Assembly (NCBI RefSeq): GCF_003663885.1
Contig: NZ_RCCE01000007.1
Coordinates: forward strand, 54,114-118,113
Direction of reading: 5' to 3'
Source: Litoreibacter meonggei
Lineage (GTDB): Bacteria; Pseudomonadota; Alphaproteobacteria; Rhodobacterales; Rhodobacteraceae
DNA: 64,000 nt
Below are positions 39,348 to 47,475 of this stretch, in pieces. Position 1 is the first letter of the stretch. Each line of letters begins with the position of its first letter. The position numbers and the translations under genes were made by a program. The notes beneath the pieces are model-generated. The model was not told the DNA's origin. It saw nothing but the letters and a program-made list of their open reading frames with translations, and searched no databases.

Positions 39348-40247
39348 ATGGCGAAATTTGATGTTTATGCGGAGGTCACAAACCAGATAATTGAGGCACT
39401 GGAACAAGGTGTGAAACCGTGGGAATGCCCTTGGCAGACGAATGCCGCTGCCTTGCCCTTTCGCGTTACCGGAGACAGATATCGCGGGATCAATCATGTC
39501 TTGTTGAGCCTCAAGGCATGGGCGCAGGGCTATCGCAATCCTGTTTGGATGACGTTCAAGCAGGCAAAGGATTTGGGCGGTATGGTCCGCAAGGGCGAGA
39601 AGTCATCCCTTGTTGTGAAATACGGCACTTTCGAAGCGAAGGAGGGAGCGCCCGAGGGTGACGCGGATGCCAAGATGCGAGGTTATTTGAAAGCCTATCG
39701 GGTGTTCAATGTTCAGCAGATCGACGGGCTAGAGGATCAATTCCCGACACCTGATGAAGCTGAACCACTGAATACCCGGCCCATCGAGCAGCTTTCGCAC
39801 TTTGCCGCGAACATGATCGAGAATATGGGTGTGGGCTTTGAGGAAGGCGGGGACCGCGCTTGCTATGTGCCGTCCTTGGATAAGGTTCACATGCCGGAGT
39901 TGTCAAAGTTCAAAGCGGCAGAGCTTTTTTATTCAACCCTTTTTCACGAATTGTCCCATGCAACAGGTCACAAGCGCCGGTGCGATCGGACGAACGAAAA
40001 GGCAGGGTCCAAGTTTGGGAATGCGGTCTATGCGATGGAAGAACTCGTTGCCGAAATTTCGTCGGCGATGATGGGCGCGCAGCTTGGTTTTCAGCCGGGC
40101 CACATCGAGGACAGTGCGGCTTACGTTCAGTCGTGGTTGAAAGTGTTGCGCGACGACAAGCGTGCGATTGTCAAAGCAGCAGCGGCGGCGCAGCGATCCG
40201 CTGACTACCTGATGGAACAAGCCGGAGAGATTGCAGAGGCCGCTTAG
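39348..40247 (+). CDS. ardC: ArdC-type antirestriction protein
   Basis: 299 residues. N-terminal ssDNA-binding domain (about 1-125; 'G-V-K-P-W-E-C-P-W', 'Y-R-G-I-N-H-V-L-L', 'G-E-K-S-S-L-V-V-K') and C-terminal zincin-like domain with H-E-L-S-H (about 203-207) and a downstream Glu (E-E-L-V-A-E-I). ArdC shields incoming plasmid DNA from host restriction and is typical of the leading region of conjugative plasmids. Here it lies about 4 kb from the predicted oriT on the side expected to enter first. Confidence 0.92.
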   Translation: MAKFDVYAEVTNQIIEALEQGVKPWECPWQTNAAALPFRVTGDRYRGINHVLLSLKAWAQGYRNPVWMTFKQAKDLGGMVRKGEKSSLVVKYGTFEAKEGAPEGDADAKMRGYLKAYRVFNVQQIDGLEDQFPTPDEAEPLNTRPIEQLSHFAANMIENMGVGFEEGGDRACYVPSLDKVHMPELSKFKAAELFYSTLFHELSHATGHKRRCDRTNEKAGSKFGNAVYAMEELVAEISSAMMGAQLGFQPGHIEDSAAYVQSWLKVLRDDKRAIVKAAAAAQRSADYLMEQAGEIAEAA

Positions 40248-40339
40248 CCCCCTGCCCCATCATGGCAATATGAATTCATCGTGAAAAACGCCGCCATGCT
40301 GCTAGGATGAAGATACTCCCTGTTGGCCGGTGTCGGCCG

Positions 40340-40373
40340 GAGCCCCCGTTTTCCGCCGCGAAAGCGGGGGCTC
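40340..40373. terminator. bidirectional terminator candidate
   Basis: Stem GAGCCCCCG / CGGGGGCTC between convergent ardC and the 40380 gene. Confidence 0.6.
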
Positions 40374-40379
40374 TGCTAT

Positions 40380-40796
40380 TCAGATGCAGGTGAAGGCGGG
40401 CGCGTCGCCTAGGTTCATTGTAACCGACGCCGTGCCAACGGTCAGCTCAACGCTTTCGGTGTTGCGGAGGCCGTCCAAGAGTGGTTGCCAGATATGTTCC
40501 GCAAGGTCGCGTTTTGAAAGCCTGCCATGAACGAGCGAGGCGGTGATTGTTTGGCCGTCTGGAAAAGTCAGTGTTGCCGTGGTGTTCAGGTCTGAGTTGC
40601 CTCCAAAGACGATCAAGACCATGCTTTCCGTGCCGCCATAGACACGGTTGGGATCACAGACGAGGCGAATTGTTGCCCCGTTATCCGTGGTGGAATACAG
40701 ATCGAGTCCGCGCGTGAAATCGTGGTCCCATGCTATCGCGGGAGACGCCGCAAGTGCAGCGATCAGCAGTGAAAAAAGGCGATTGTTGAAACGCAT
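40380..40796 (-). CDS. periplasmic hypothetical protein
   Basis: 138 residues from the ATG at 40796. Signal peptide (basic start, L-L-I-A-A-L-A-A, cleavage after A-I-A). Mature part is beta-rich with two Cys ('L-V-C-D-P-N-R-V-Y-G-G', C-terminal 'F-T-C-I') that could form a disulphide. Unknown; such proteins occur near T4SS genes. Confidence 0.65.
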   Translation of the reverse strand: MRFNNRLFSLLIAALAASPAIAWDHDFTRGLDLYSTTDNGATIRLVCDPNRVYGGTESMVLIVFGGNSDLNTTATLTFPDGQTITASLVHGRLSKRDLAEHIWQPLLDGLRNTESVELTVGTASVTMNLGDAPAFTCI

Positions 40797-40849
40797 AGGC
40801 AGGCTTCCTTTCGGAGCCAGCCTAGCATTTTTTGGGTCAAATTGGAAGA

Positions 40850-41068
40850 TCACGCCTCCATTTCGGCGGTGAGAACCCACTTACTTTGCCAGACATCAAA
40901 CGTAGCAAATGTTGCGCCCTTCGGATCGAGGATCTTTAGGGAGCCAGAGGTTTCCTTGTCTTGCATGTAAGACGCACCGAATACTCGGAGCGTTTCTGGT
41001 GATGGCGAGTAGACAATACCGACATCTACCGTGTCATCGTCGCTGCGCATGGAGAACATATCAGGCAT
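40850..41068 (-). CDS. hypothetical small acidic protein
   Basis: 72 residues, acidic, beta-rich ('D-D-T-V-D-V-G-I-V-Y'). Starts inside the previous gene with an 8-nt overlap (ATGCCTGA), so it is translated with it. No family. Confidence 0.55.
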   Translation of the reverse strand: MPDMFSMRSDDDTVDVGIVYSPSPETLRVFGASYMQDKETSGSLKILDPKGATFATFDVWQSKWVLTAEMEA

Positions 41069-41222
41069 AATCGTAAATCACGTCCTCCCGCACTACGTCG
41101 TCAAACCATTTCGGTGTTCGCGCCCCTGTGTTCCATTCATAGAGATATCCGACGATATCTCGCGTTTTGGCATCGAGAATGCGGGCGACGGCTTTTCCTT
41201 CAATCTTCCGTTTTCGCACCAT
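41061..41222 (-). CDS. small protein, paralogue of the 28839 product
   Basis: 53 residues. Matches the C-terminal 48 residues of the 28839-29066 product at most positions, including the shared end R-E-D-V-I-Y-D-Y-A. It is preceded by a type 2 leader also found before the DUF3768 gene. The pattern A-R-I-L-D-A-K-T-R-x-x-V-G and 'W-N-T-G' suggests a tiny beta-rich fold. Function unknown. Confidence 0.65.
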   Translation of the reverse strand: MVRKRKIEGKAVARILDAKTRDIVGYLYEWNTGARTPKWFDDVVREDVIYDYA

Positions 41223-41372
41223 GTTCAAATCCTTTTGCGGTGCGGTTGGGGTTTGAGCCCCCTTCCGCCGGTGGCGAAGCCTCGGCTGAACTGACCAGCC
41301 GAATGGCCCCATGCCATTCGACTGGACAGAGCAGAGAGGGCGTAGCCCGACCTGCGTCCGGAGACGGTTCGA
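41223..41372 (-). promoter_or_regulatory. hairpin-rich leader (type 2), inverted copy
   Basis: On the minus strand it has the same order as 25200-25352: GCTCTGTCCAG, hairpin CGAATGG / CCATTCG, CAGCCGAGGCTTCGCCAC, GGCGGAA, then the ribosome region. The loop differs in length and sequence while the stem is kept. The remaining gap to 41602 shows no gene. Confidence 0.6.
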
Positions 41373-41602
41373 AGACAGGGGGCCGTAGGGCGGAAAATTG
41401 GGGGGACCGCGCAGTGCGTGGGGGTGCCGATTTTTTGCCCGGAGGCTGGCGCGCTCGCGCGACATCACAACCCCTGTTGAGAGCCGGGGCCGGATGGCAG
41501 GCGGATTAAGGCTAAGATAGATGCCGACGCGCCTAGAGCGAAGCGGAGGGCGTGTTGTCTCTTGTTCTATGCAATGCCGCGCTTCACGCGGTATTTCTTT
41601 GG

Positions 41603-42205
41603 CTACTTCTGTGCCAGCTCTTGCAGAACCTCATCAAGGCACTTCCAAAACAGCGGTTCGAACTGCCCGCGCAGCATGGCGGTATCAGATGATAAGCCGT
41701 AAGGATCATTTTCGGTGCGCAGATGGTCGATCAGTTCGGCGTTGACGCGCTTCGTGGTCTGATAACCATCGCGGATAGGCAGGCGATCCGCCTCCGGTTT
41801 TTCAATGAATTCGCGTTTAGGATCGAAGAGCTGGACGGCCTTGCGCCCTGCTAAGCGGATTGGAACCTTGCGGTCGATGCCCTTAGCAACAAGATTGTCT
41901 ATGGCCGCACCGTGCACACGGGTGATTGCAGCAGTTAGATGAACTTCACGGGTAGCGTCAGACGGCGCCGGAGATGCTGTTACTTGAGGTTTTGTCTTTG
42001 GCTTCGGCGTGGCTTTTGGCCTAGGTGCGGGAGCGACGGGTTTGTCACGCCGTTTGGGCCCGGAGTCGCTCGCGATCTTTCTTGGAGCGGCTTCGGAGGC
42101 AATGGGTTCCAGTGCTGGCTGCAGCGTCTGATCTGACTTTCTTGGTAGGTTTGAATGATACTTCGGGTCACTGCCCTTGATAGCGGTTCTCTGTTTGCGG
42201 GGCAT
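41603..42205 (-). CDS. ParA partner, VirC2-like or centromere-binding candidate
   Basis: 200 residues. A long Pro/Lys/Arg-rich disordered N-terminal half (about 1-85) and a folded C-terminal half with 'K-R-V-N-A-E-L-I-D-H-L-R' and a helical end. Start and parA stop overlap (TAATG). Size and position match VirC2 of the VirC1-VirC2 pair or the DNA-binding partner (ParG or omega-like) of small ParA systems. A ribbon-helix-helix fold is plausible but not clear from sequence. Likely ligand: the heptad array at 42931-43294. Confidence 0.5.
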   Translation of the reverse strand: MPRKQRTAIKGSDPKYHSNLPRKSDQTLQPALEPIASEAAPRKIASDSGPKRRDKPVAPAPRPKATPKPKTKPQVTASPAPSDATREVHLTAAITRVHGAAIDNLVAKGIDRKVPIRLAGRKAVQLFDPKREFIEKPEADRLPIRDGYQTTKRVNAELIDHLRTENDPYGLSSDTAMLRGQFEPLFWKCLDEVLQELAQK

Positions 42206-42918
42206 TATGCGGCCTCCGTAACTTCTTTGAGGATTGCAGCAGCTTCGTCCAAGGCCTCATCAAAATATTTGGCGTGTACTCGTCCAAGCGGATTGATGCC
42301 GGAGCGTTTCGCTTGGGCTATGGTGTGTAGCAATCCTTCTTTCGATGCTTCGCGATGCTGTTTGCGGGACATGAAGAAATGGGAAACAACCGGGAATTCA
42401 TCAAAGGCCCGGTCTTCGAATTCGAGCTCGGTCTTGCTCTGCTTGGCCGGTACATCAGAAAGGACGACGTGAAAGGAAGGAAGAGCTTCTGGATTTTCGG
42501 CGCGGTCGGCGAGGCCCTTATACCATTCGAATGTGTCGTTAGTGCTCTTCCAGTCGTCCATACTTAGTTTCATGGGGAGGATGATAACGTCGCTGGCAGC
42601 TGCCAGATCATCGGCCCAAGCGCCCGCCGCGCCCATCGTGTCCACAAAAATGTAATCAACGTCACCGGATTCATAGGCTTCGTCCGTTTTGGTGCCAAGC
42701 TCGTCTGAAAATTCCAAATGTTCGACTGTCAAAAGAGGATCATTGATCCCGAGCGACGTGGCCCAGTTCATCATTCCTTGTTGTGGGTCGGTGTCAAAGA
42801 TGATGCATCGCTTTTTGTCGCGCATTGCCGCACTTGCGAGTGCGCGGATCAGTGTCGTTTTGCCGGCACCGCCTTTTCGACTCATAACGGCGACGACCTT
42901 CATGTCTTCATTTGCCAT
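42205..42918 (-). CDS. ParA/VirC1-like ATPase
   Basis: 237 residues. Deviant Walker A 'K-G-G-A-G-K-T-T' (15-22), switch I region 'D-T-D-P-Q-Q-G-M-M-N-W', Walker B 'Y-I-F-V-D-T-M-G'. No N-terminal HTH, so it is the short ParF/delta/VirC1 type. VirC1 brings the relaxosome to the T4SS; short ParAs partition plasmids. Position next to oriT and relaxase favours VirC1, while the upstream repeat array favours partition; both may be true. The ATG lies only 12 bp from the array. Confidence 0.82.
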   Translation of the reverse strand: MANEDMKVVAVMSRKGGAGKTTLIRALASAAMRDKKRCIIFDTDPQQGMMNWATSLGINDPLLTVEHLEFSDELGTKTDEAYESGDVDYIFVDTMGAAGAWADDLAAASDVIILPMKLSMDDWKSTNDTFEWYKGLADRAENPEALPSFHVVLSDVPAKQSKTELEFEDRAFDEFPVVSHFFMSRKQHREASKEGLLHTIAQAKRSGINPLGRVHAKYFDEALDEAAAILKEVTEAA

Positions 42919-42930
42919 CTGCTTCGCCTC

Positions 42931-43294
42931 AATGTTGGTTGTTTAGTGTACGTTGTCGGCGGAACGCTGTGCAGTGTCAAGTGTGCAGTGATGCAGGTGT
43001 AGTGCATAAGAACTAAGGCGCAGTGATGGTGGAAGGTGGTATAAGGCTCAGTGTTCGATGCCTAGTGAATAGTGCCGGTGGTCGGGTGGTAGGTGTCGGC
43101 GGTACAGTGATCAGTGTCGCTGGTTCAGTGTCAGCGGTCTGCGGCGCAGTGCTGTATGTAGGTTGCACAGTGATCGCGGCACAGTGTTCAAGGTATAGGG
43201 TTGCAGGTAAGATGTCCAGTGTATAGTGCGGAAGAAGTAGTGCGCAGTGAATAGTGCACAGTGTATAGTGCGCAGTGGATGGCGGAGATGGAGA
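42931..43294 (+). repeat. 52 contiguous 7-bp units: candidate centromere/operator array
   Basis: All 23 AGTG tetramers between 42945 and 43277 lie in one 7-bp register (starts 42945, 42973, 42980, 42987, 43001, 43022, 43050, 43064, 43071, 43106, 43113, 43127, 43148, 43169, 43183, 43218, 43225, 43239, 43246, 43253, 43260, 43267, 43274). Every remaining in-register unit but a few at the edges and two inside (43008, 43232) has G at position 4 and G or T at position 3. Consensus (A/G)NKGNNN. All copies point the same way. Known parallel: the 7-bp heptads bound by the omega protein of pSM19035. Here the array adjoins parA. Confidence 0.85.
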
Positions 43295-43539
43295 CGAAAT
43301 AGCGACCATTGTAGCCCACTCCGAAAACTCGGGAGACGGTTGGGAGCAAAATCGGCTCACAGGGCGGCGCTGAGGGGCCGCACAGGCTTGCTTTTGGATT
43401 TTATAGGGTAGGGCGGCTGAAAGCAAATTGCGGCCCTCAGCGAGCCGTTTTCTCCAATGGGGCCGTCACCTTCGGTTTTTGGGCCGGTCTCGCCATCGGC
43501 TCGACAGCCTCGATTCCGTGAATCTCGGCGAGAAACGGA

Positions 43540-43640
43540 ATAACTGATAACACTACAATAATAGGGTATGGTCTCAACGACTGCATTATTGTAATGACAT
43601 CAGTTATGATGATGGCAGGAAATAGGGGTTCTTTGTTCTA
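43540..43640. other. predicted oriT with T-DNA-border-like nick region
   Basis: A nested inverted repeat: ATAACTGAT (43540-43548) with ATCAGTTAT (43599-43607), and TACAATAAT (43554-43562) with ATTATTGTA (43585-43593). Six bases later comes TGGCAGGAAATA (43613-43624), which matches the core of T-DNA borders (TGGCAGGATATA). VirD2 nicks that core on the complementary strand between bases 3 and 4, so the expected nick is between 43615 and 43616 and the leading region would be to the left, toward parA and ardC. mobC starts at 43641. Confidence 0.68.
43557..43570 (+). promoter_or_regulatory. AATAATNNGGTAT motif in the oriT/mobC promoter region
   Basis: AATAATAGGGTATG, with a reverse-oriented AATAATGC half at 43592-43585. 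It coincides with the oriT inverted repeat, so a relaxosome protein (for example the MobC product) could both repress mobC and assemble at oriT. Confidence 0.4.
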
Positions 43641-44216
43641 ATGCCCAAAGGTCGCATCCTCACTCAATCTGAACGCCTCGTGATTGTCCGCGAAGCGGCA
43701 AAAGGCGTAGGAAAGCCGAGGCTTGCACAGCGGTTTGGTGTGACTAGGCGAACAATCGACTACACCATCAAACGAGAAAAAGACCGACGCCGTGACACGG
43801 GCATTCGAACCGCTGCGGCCAGCGTCACTGTGACCCCAGATGAAATGGAAGCGTTCGACGCCGAGCTTGCAAAGCATGGTTTCGATAGTCGTGCAGACGG
43901 TTTGCGGGCCTTGATGCAAGCGACAAACGGCATCTTCGTGCCAGATGAACATCTTTCCGGCGAGCTTGCGAGCTTCCGTGCAGCGCTCAATCGCGTCGGC
44001 AACAACATCACGCAGATTGCCCGCCGAATGAATGAGGCGAAGAAAAGAGGACTGCCTCCGCCTTGGTCTAACCGGCAGTATGAGGAAATCCGCGCGCTAG
44101 CGGGCACGATTTTGGAGATGGGTGATCAGATCGACCTTTTGGTCAGGCGTCGAAACTCGGCAATGGCAGTGACTGTTGATGATGTATTGAGGGAGTTTGC
44201 CCTTGGCACGAAATAG
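43641..44216 (+). CDS. mobC: MobC/VirD1-like relaxosome accessory protein
   Basis: 191 residues. N-terminal HTH-like segment ('P-R-L-A-Q-R-F-G-V-T-R-R-T-I-D-Y-T'), then the MobC core 'L-N-R-V-G-N-N-I-T-Q-I-A-R-R-M-N' (about 118-133). Such proteins help the relaxase melt and nick oriT. It begins 16 bp after the predicted nick core and overlaps the relaxase gene. Confidence 0.82.
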   Translation: MPKGRILTQSERLVIVREAAKGVGKPRLAQRFGVTRRTIDYTIKREKDRRRDTGIRTAAASVTVTPDEMEAFDAELAKHGFDSRADGLRALMQATNGIFVPDEHLSGELASFRAALNRVGNNITQIARRMNEAKKRGLPPPWSNRQYEEIRALAGTILEMGDQIDLLVRRRNSAMAVTVDDVLREFALGTK

Positions 44217-47200
44217 CGCAGTCGAGGCCGTTACCGGCGAGGTTTTCCGCGAGGGTTGGGACCGTGTGCGCGGCTCCATGCAGGGATTGAACAGCAAGAG
44301 AGCGGGCCAGCTCTACCGTGCTGCACGGGGCCATCGAGCTGCGGTGTTCAAGGCGATCAAGAATGGCGGCACCCACACAAAGGGCCAACTCAGTAATCAG
44401 CTATCCTACATCACGCGTGACAATAAGCTTTCTCACTTCGTTGACAGTCGGGGCACGTTCGACGGGAAGACCAAGTTCGATGAGAAGGACATCAAGAAAC
44501 TCACGGATCGTTTTGCAGAACGGTGGGATAGCGGTTTCCGCCCCAAAATGGGCAACACAACGCACATGCTCATGTCTTTTCCGAAAGGCACTAGGTCTGA
44601 GGACGTCCGCGATATCGCTTCGGATGTTTGCGAGCGGTTCTTTGAAACCGACGAGGGACATTTTGACTACGTAATCGCAGTCCATAAGGACCGGGATCAC
44701 CCCCACGCTCACATCGTCCTTAATAGACGTTCCCAAGAGGGGGAGTTTTTCTACTTGGGCCGGGATCACCGCTTTAACTACGACGATTTTCGCCTCGCAA
44801 TGGTGGAAGAGGCCGAAAAGTATGGCGTCAAGCTAGAGGCGACACGTCGAATAGACCGTGGTGTGGTGCATTACGCACCCCGAACGAGAGAAGTCTACGC
44901 GGTCAAAGAGGATGCAGCAAAAGGTATCATCCGTGAGCCAGCTCCGCGCGAGCGTGTCGGCAAGGATTTGGCCCGTACCCTCGCTGAGATTGCAAGCACC
45001 AGGATTGTGTATCACTCGCTTGCTGCCGAGGCGTCTCAAGACAGTCGAGAAGAAATTGCTCAAGCCCTCCAAAGAGCCGCCGAGCTTTTGGGTAACGGAT
45101 CACAAGTCGAACAAGATGGAGATGTGTACATGGGAGTTGTTGAAGACTTTGATGAACTGAAAAGCCGCTATGCTGATACAGTTGAAGAAGTTCAGGCGCG
45201 GATCGCTGGCTTGCCAGAAGGTCAGCGGGCACAAAAGCAGCGCGACTTGAACCAGCTTCAGGCGGGTGTGCGACGAATGCAGCCTCTTGGCCTTCGGTCT
45301 GCAACACTTGAACAGAGGCCGTCCGATGGCGGCATTTACTCGGAGTTGAATATCAACAGCGAGCTTACAGGCCGTTTAAATGATGGAACTACGCGGGCAC
45401 AGATCGACAATGCGCTGCGCGGCACGGGGATCAATACTGAAACCGTTGTGAACCGGATCGAAACAGGCGCACCAAACGCTGCACTTGAGCAGCAGTGGGT
45501 AGCAGATGATCTTTCCAAGGTTGCACAGGCTCAGGGGCTGAACCTTGAGCGCAAAGATGACCTCGAAGCGGCACGAGAGTGGTTGAACCAAGTGCATGTT
45601 GAATTAGGCGTGACGCTGGAACGTGCAGAGGTGCTGCGTGATGATGGTGTGATTGAGGAAGCGCGGGAAATTCGTTTTCACTTCGATCAAGAGCAGTTTG
45701 ACGAGACGACGCGTGCGATCCGGCAGGAGTTGCGAGGGCAGGGGGTCAACGAAGCACAGCTTGAGGCTCGTGCCGTCGAAATTGAAAACCGCGCGTTCGA
45801 CCGGATCGAGGCAGAGCAACAATCCTATCTCGAAACGCGGCCCGAAATCCTCTCTGATCCTGGCGCGGTCTATCGCACCGACGAAGAGGGCAGGGGCCGG
45901 ATCACGGATCAGGAGCTTGCAGATCGGCTTGATCGGGAGATTGAGATCATTCTTGACCGTGCGCCTGCCAATCAGTCGATCTCCGAAGCCGTCGCGTCTG
46001 ATTTCAAGGATCGCTACCCCGACATGCCGGATCATGTCACCCGAGGCTTGGGCGATACCTATGAGACCAGCTTCCGTTTGAACAATGAGCAGGAGTTGCG
46101 GGAAGCGGAGCTTGAAGCCGCTGACATCGCAACGGTGCGAGAGCATGCGCTTGAAGCGACCAGGTTGGCCAACGGAATCGCGCAGGCAGAAGCCGATGGT
46201 ATGTCCGTCGCAGAGCGTCGGGAGCTGGTGTCAGAGATAGAGACGAATGTTCGAGAGGGTTGGAGTGAGGATGACCGTGCTTATACCGATGATCGGTTTG
46301 AGCAACTGGTGATCGAGCGCGACCGGCTTGAAGCCAAAGAGGGAAGTGTTCAACGTCGCGTGTCCCTTGCGACCGAGTTTTCCGCATTATCCGCCGCCCG
46401 ACAGAGCGGCCAGCTTACTGCCGATGAGGCGCAGCGCGCGGATGTGTTGTTGCGTGACACAGCGGATCGCTATGGCATCCAGATGCGTGACGGGTTGGTG
46501 CGTGAGGACACCCGTGAATTCCAAGACTGGCAAACAAACGACCCAGAGGGCGAGCGTGCAATGGCAGATCGGTTTGAGGCCGAGCGCTTGGAGCGGTTCG
46601 ATGCAGACCTTGCCCGTGTTCGGGGTGATGTCACGGCGGAGCGTGATCTACGTGCAATGGAGATAGATCAGACCAGCCTTGACCGTATGAGTTCGCGGGT
46701 CCGCGACGAAATCATGTCTGAGAACGCCGACACGCAGAGTTTCGATCAACGGTATGAGCGGGCTGAAGCTATGGCTGCGAGCGGAGCCATCGAGCAAACC
46801 TCCCGCGCCCGCATTCTGCAAGAGCGTGAGGAATACCTCAGTCAAAGACCGGAGCTGGCAGCGGAACGAGTTCTTCCATATTCCGACGTTCCCTTTGGCG
46901 CGAAGATCGAGGACCGCGAGCGTGTTGATCAGATCAGCCGCGAAGTGGACAGGGTTATGGCTGATCGTGACAACCGTGGCGACATTTCAAGAGCCGTCGC
47001 CGATGACTTTCGCGCACGCTACCCCGACATGCCGGACCATTTGGCCCGTGGTCTTGGTCGGACGTATGAAATCGCGAATGAGGCGAGGGATAGGGAGGCT
47101 ATCCGTGACGTTGCGGGGACACGCATTGAGAATGAGGAAATTCGGCGCGTTGTCGAGCATGAGAGGTCCGATGATGTGTCGCCGTCGCTGGCAACAGACG

Positions 47201-47475
47201 AACAGGGTCTCATCTATCGTGAGCAGATCGAGCAAGAGCTTGATGACGAGCAGATCGAGCGCCTGCGTGGCGGCGACAGCGACACCTTGGAGAACGTGTC
47301 CGACGACCGGCTAGACAGGCTCTACGCGGCGAAAGCCTATCTTCAATCAGACTCTGCAACGGCGAATTCGGAAGCCTATCGAGAGGTCGTACAGGAGATT
47401 GCAGAGGAGCAATACGAATTGCAGAAAGACCGGTTGGTCGACTCTGAGCGCGAAGGAGGGCCAGTCCATGGGTAA
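44203..47475 (+). CDS. virD2: VirD2-like relaxase
   Basis: About 1090 residues, far longer than VirD2 of Ti plasmids. Relaxase domain in the first 250 residues: Tyr in 'Q-L-S-Y-I-T-R' (motif I), 'H-M-L-M-S-F-P-K-G-T', and the His triad 'H-K-D-R-D-H-P-H-A-H-I' (motif III). The rest is Glu/Arg-rich helix with a twice-used unit around 'D-F-K-D-R-Y-P-D-M-P-D-H' (about residues 605 and 945). No helicase motif seen. No ATG near the start; TTG at 44203 has GAGGGAG 7 nt upstream (TTG 44197 also possible). It overlaps mobC and virD4. Confidence 0.85.
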   Translation: MARNSAVEAVTGEVFREGWDRVRGSMQGLNSKRAGQLYRAARGHRAAVFKAIKNGGTHTKGQLSNQLSYITRDNKLSHFVDSRGTFDGKTKFDEKDIKKLTDRFAERWDSGFRPKMGNTTHMLMSFPKGTRSEDVRDIASDVCERFFETDEGHFDYVIAVHKDRDHPHAHIVLNRRSQEGEFFYLGRDHRFNYDDFRLAMVEEAEKYGVKLEATRRIDRGVVHYAPRTREVYAVKEDAAKGIIREPAPRERVGKDLARTLAEIASTRIVYHSLAAEASQDSREEIAQALQRAAELLGNGSQVEQDGDVYMGVVEDFDELKSRYADTVEEVQARIAGLPEGQRAQKQRDLNQLQAGVRRMQPLGLRSATLEQRPSDGGIYSELNINSELTGRLNDGTTRAQIDNALRGTGINTETVVNRIETGAPNAALEQQWVADDLSKVAQAQGLNLERKDDLEAAREWLNQVHVELGVTLERAEVLRDDGVIEEAREIRFHFDQEQFDETTRAIRQELRGQGVNEAQLEARAVEIENRAFDRIEAEQQSYLETRPEILSDPGAVYRTDEEGRGRITDQELADRLDREIEIILDRAPANQSISEAVASDFKDRYPDMPDHVTRGLGDTYETSFRLNNEQELREAELEAADIATVREHALEATRLANGIAQAEADGMSVAERRELVSEIETNVREGWSEDDRAYTDDRFEQLVIERDRLEAKEGSVQRRVSLATEFSALSAARQSGQLTADEAQRADVLLRDTADRYGIQMRDGLVREDTREFQDWQTNDPEGERAMADRFEAERLERFDADLARVRGDVTAERDLRAMEIDQTSLDRMSSRVRDEIMSENADTQSFDQRYERAEAMAASGAIEQTSRARILQEREEYLSQRPELAAERVLPYSDVPFGAKIEDRERVDQISREVDRVMADRDNRGDISRAVADDFRARYPDMPDHLARGLGRTYEIANEARDREAIRDVAGTRIENEEIRRVVEHERSDDVSPSLATDEQGLIYREQIEQELDDEQIERLRGGDSDTLENVSDDRLDRLYAAKAYLQSDSATANSEAYREVVQEIAEEQYELQKDRLVDSEREGGPVHG

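Noticed and set aside
24748..42918. All conserved leaders as Frpo-like single-strand promoters
   Set aside because: Type 2 and type 3 leaders also precede minus-strand genes, which the predicted transferred strand cannot serve as template for. Kept only as an option for the plus-strand ones.
42205..42918. Partition parA of a repABC operon
   Set aside because: It is the short type without N-terminal HTH, far from repC, and next to oriT.
42931..43294. CRISPR array
   Set aside because: Units are contiguous 7-mers without 25-40 bp repeats, spacers or cas genes.
43013..43426. 138-codon minus-strand frame, and a 67-codon plus-strand frame, across the heptad array
   Set aside because: The open frames are a side effect of a stop-poor 7-bp repeat; period 7 is not a coding period.
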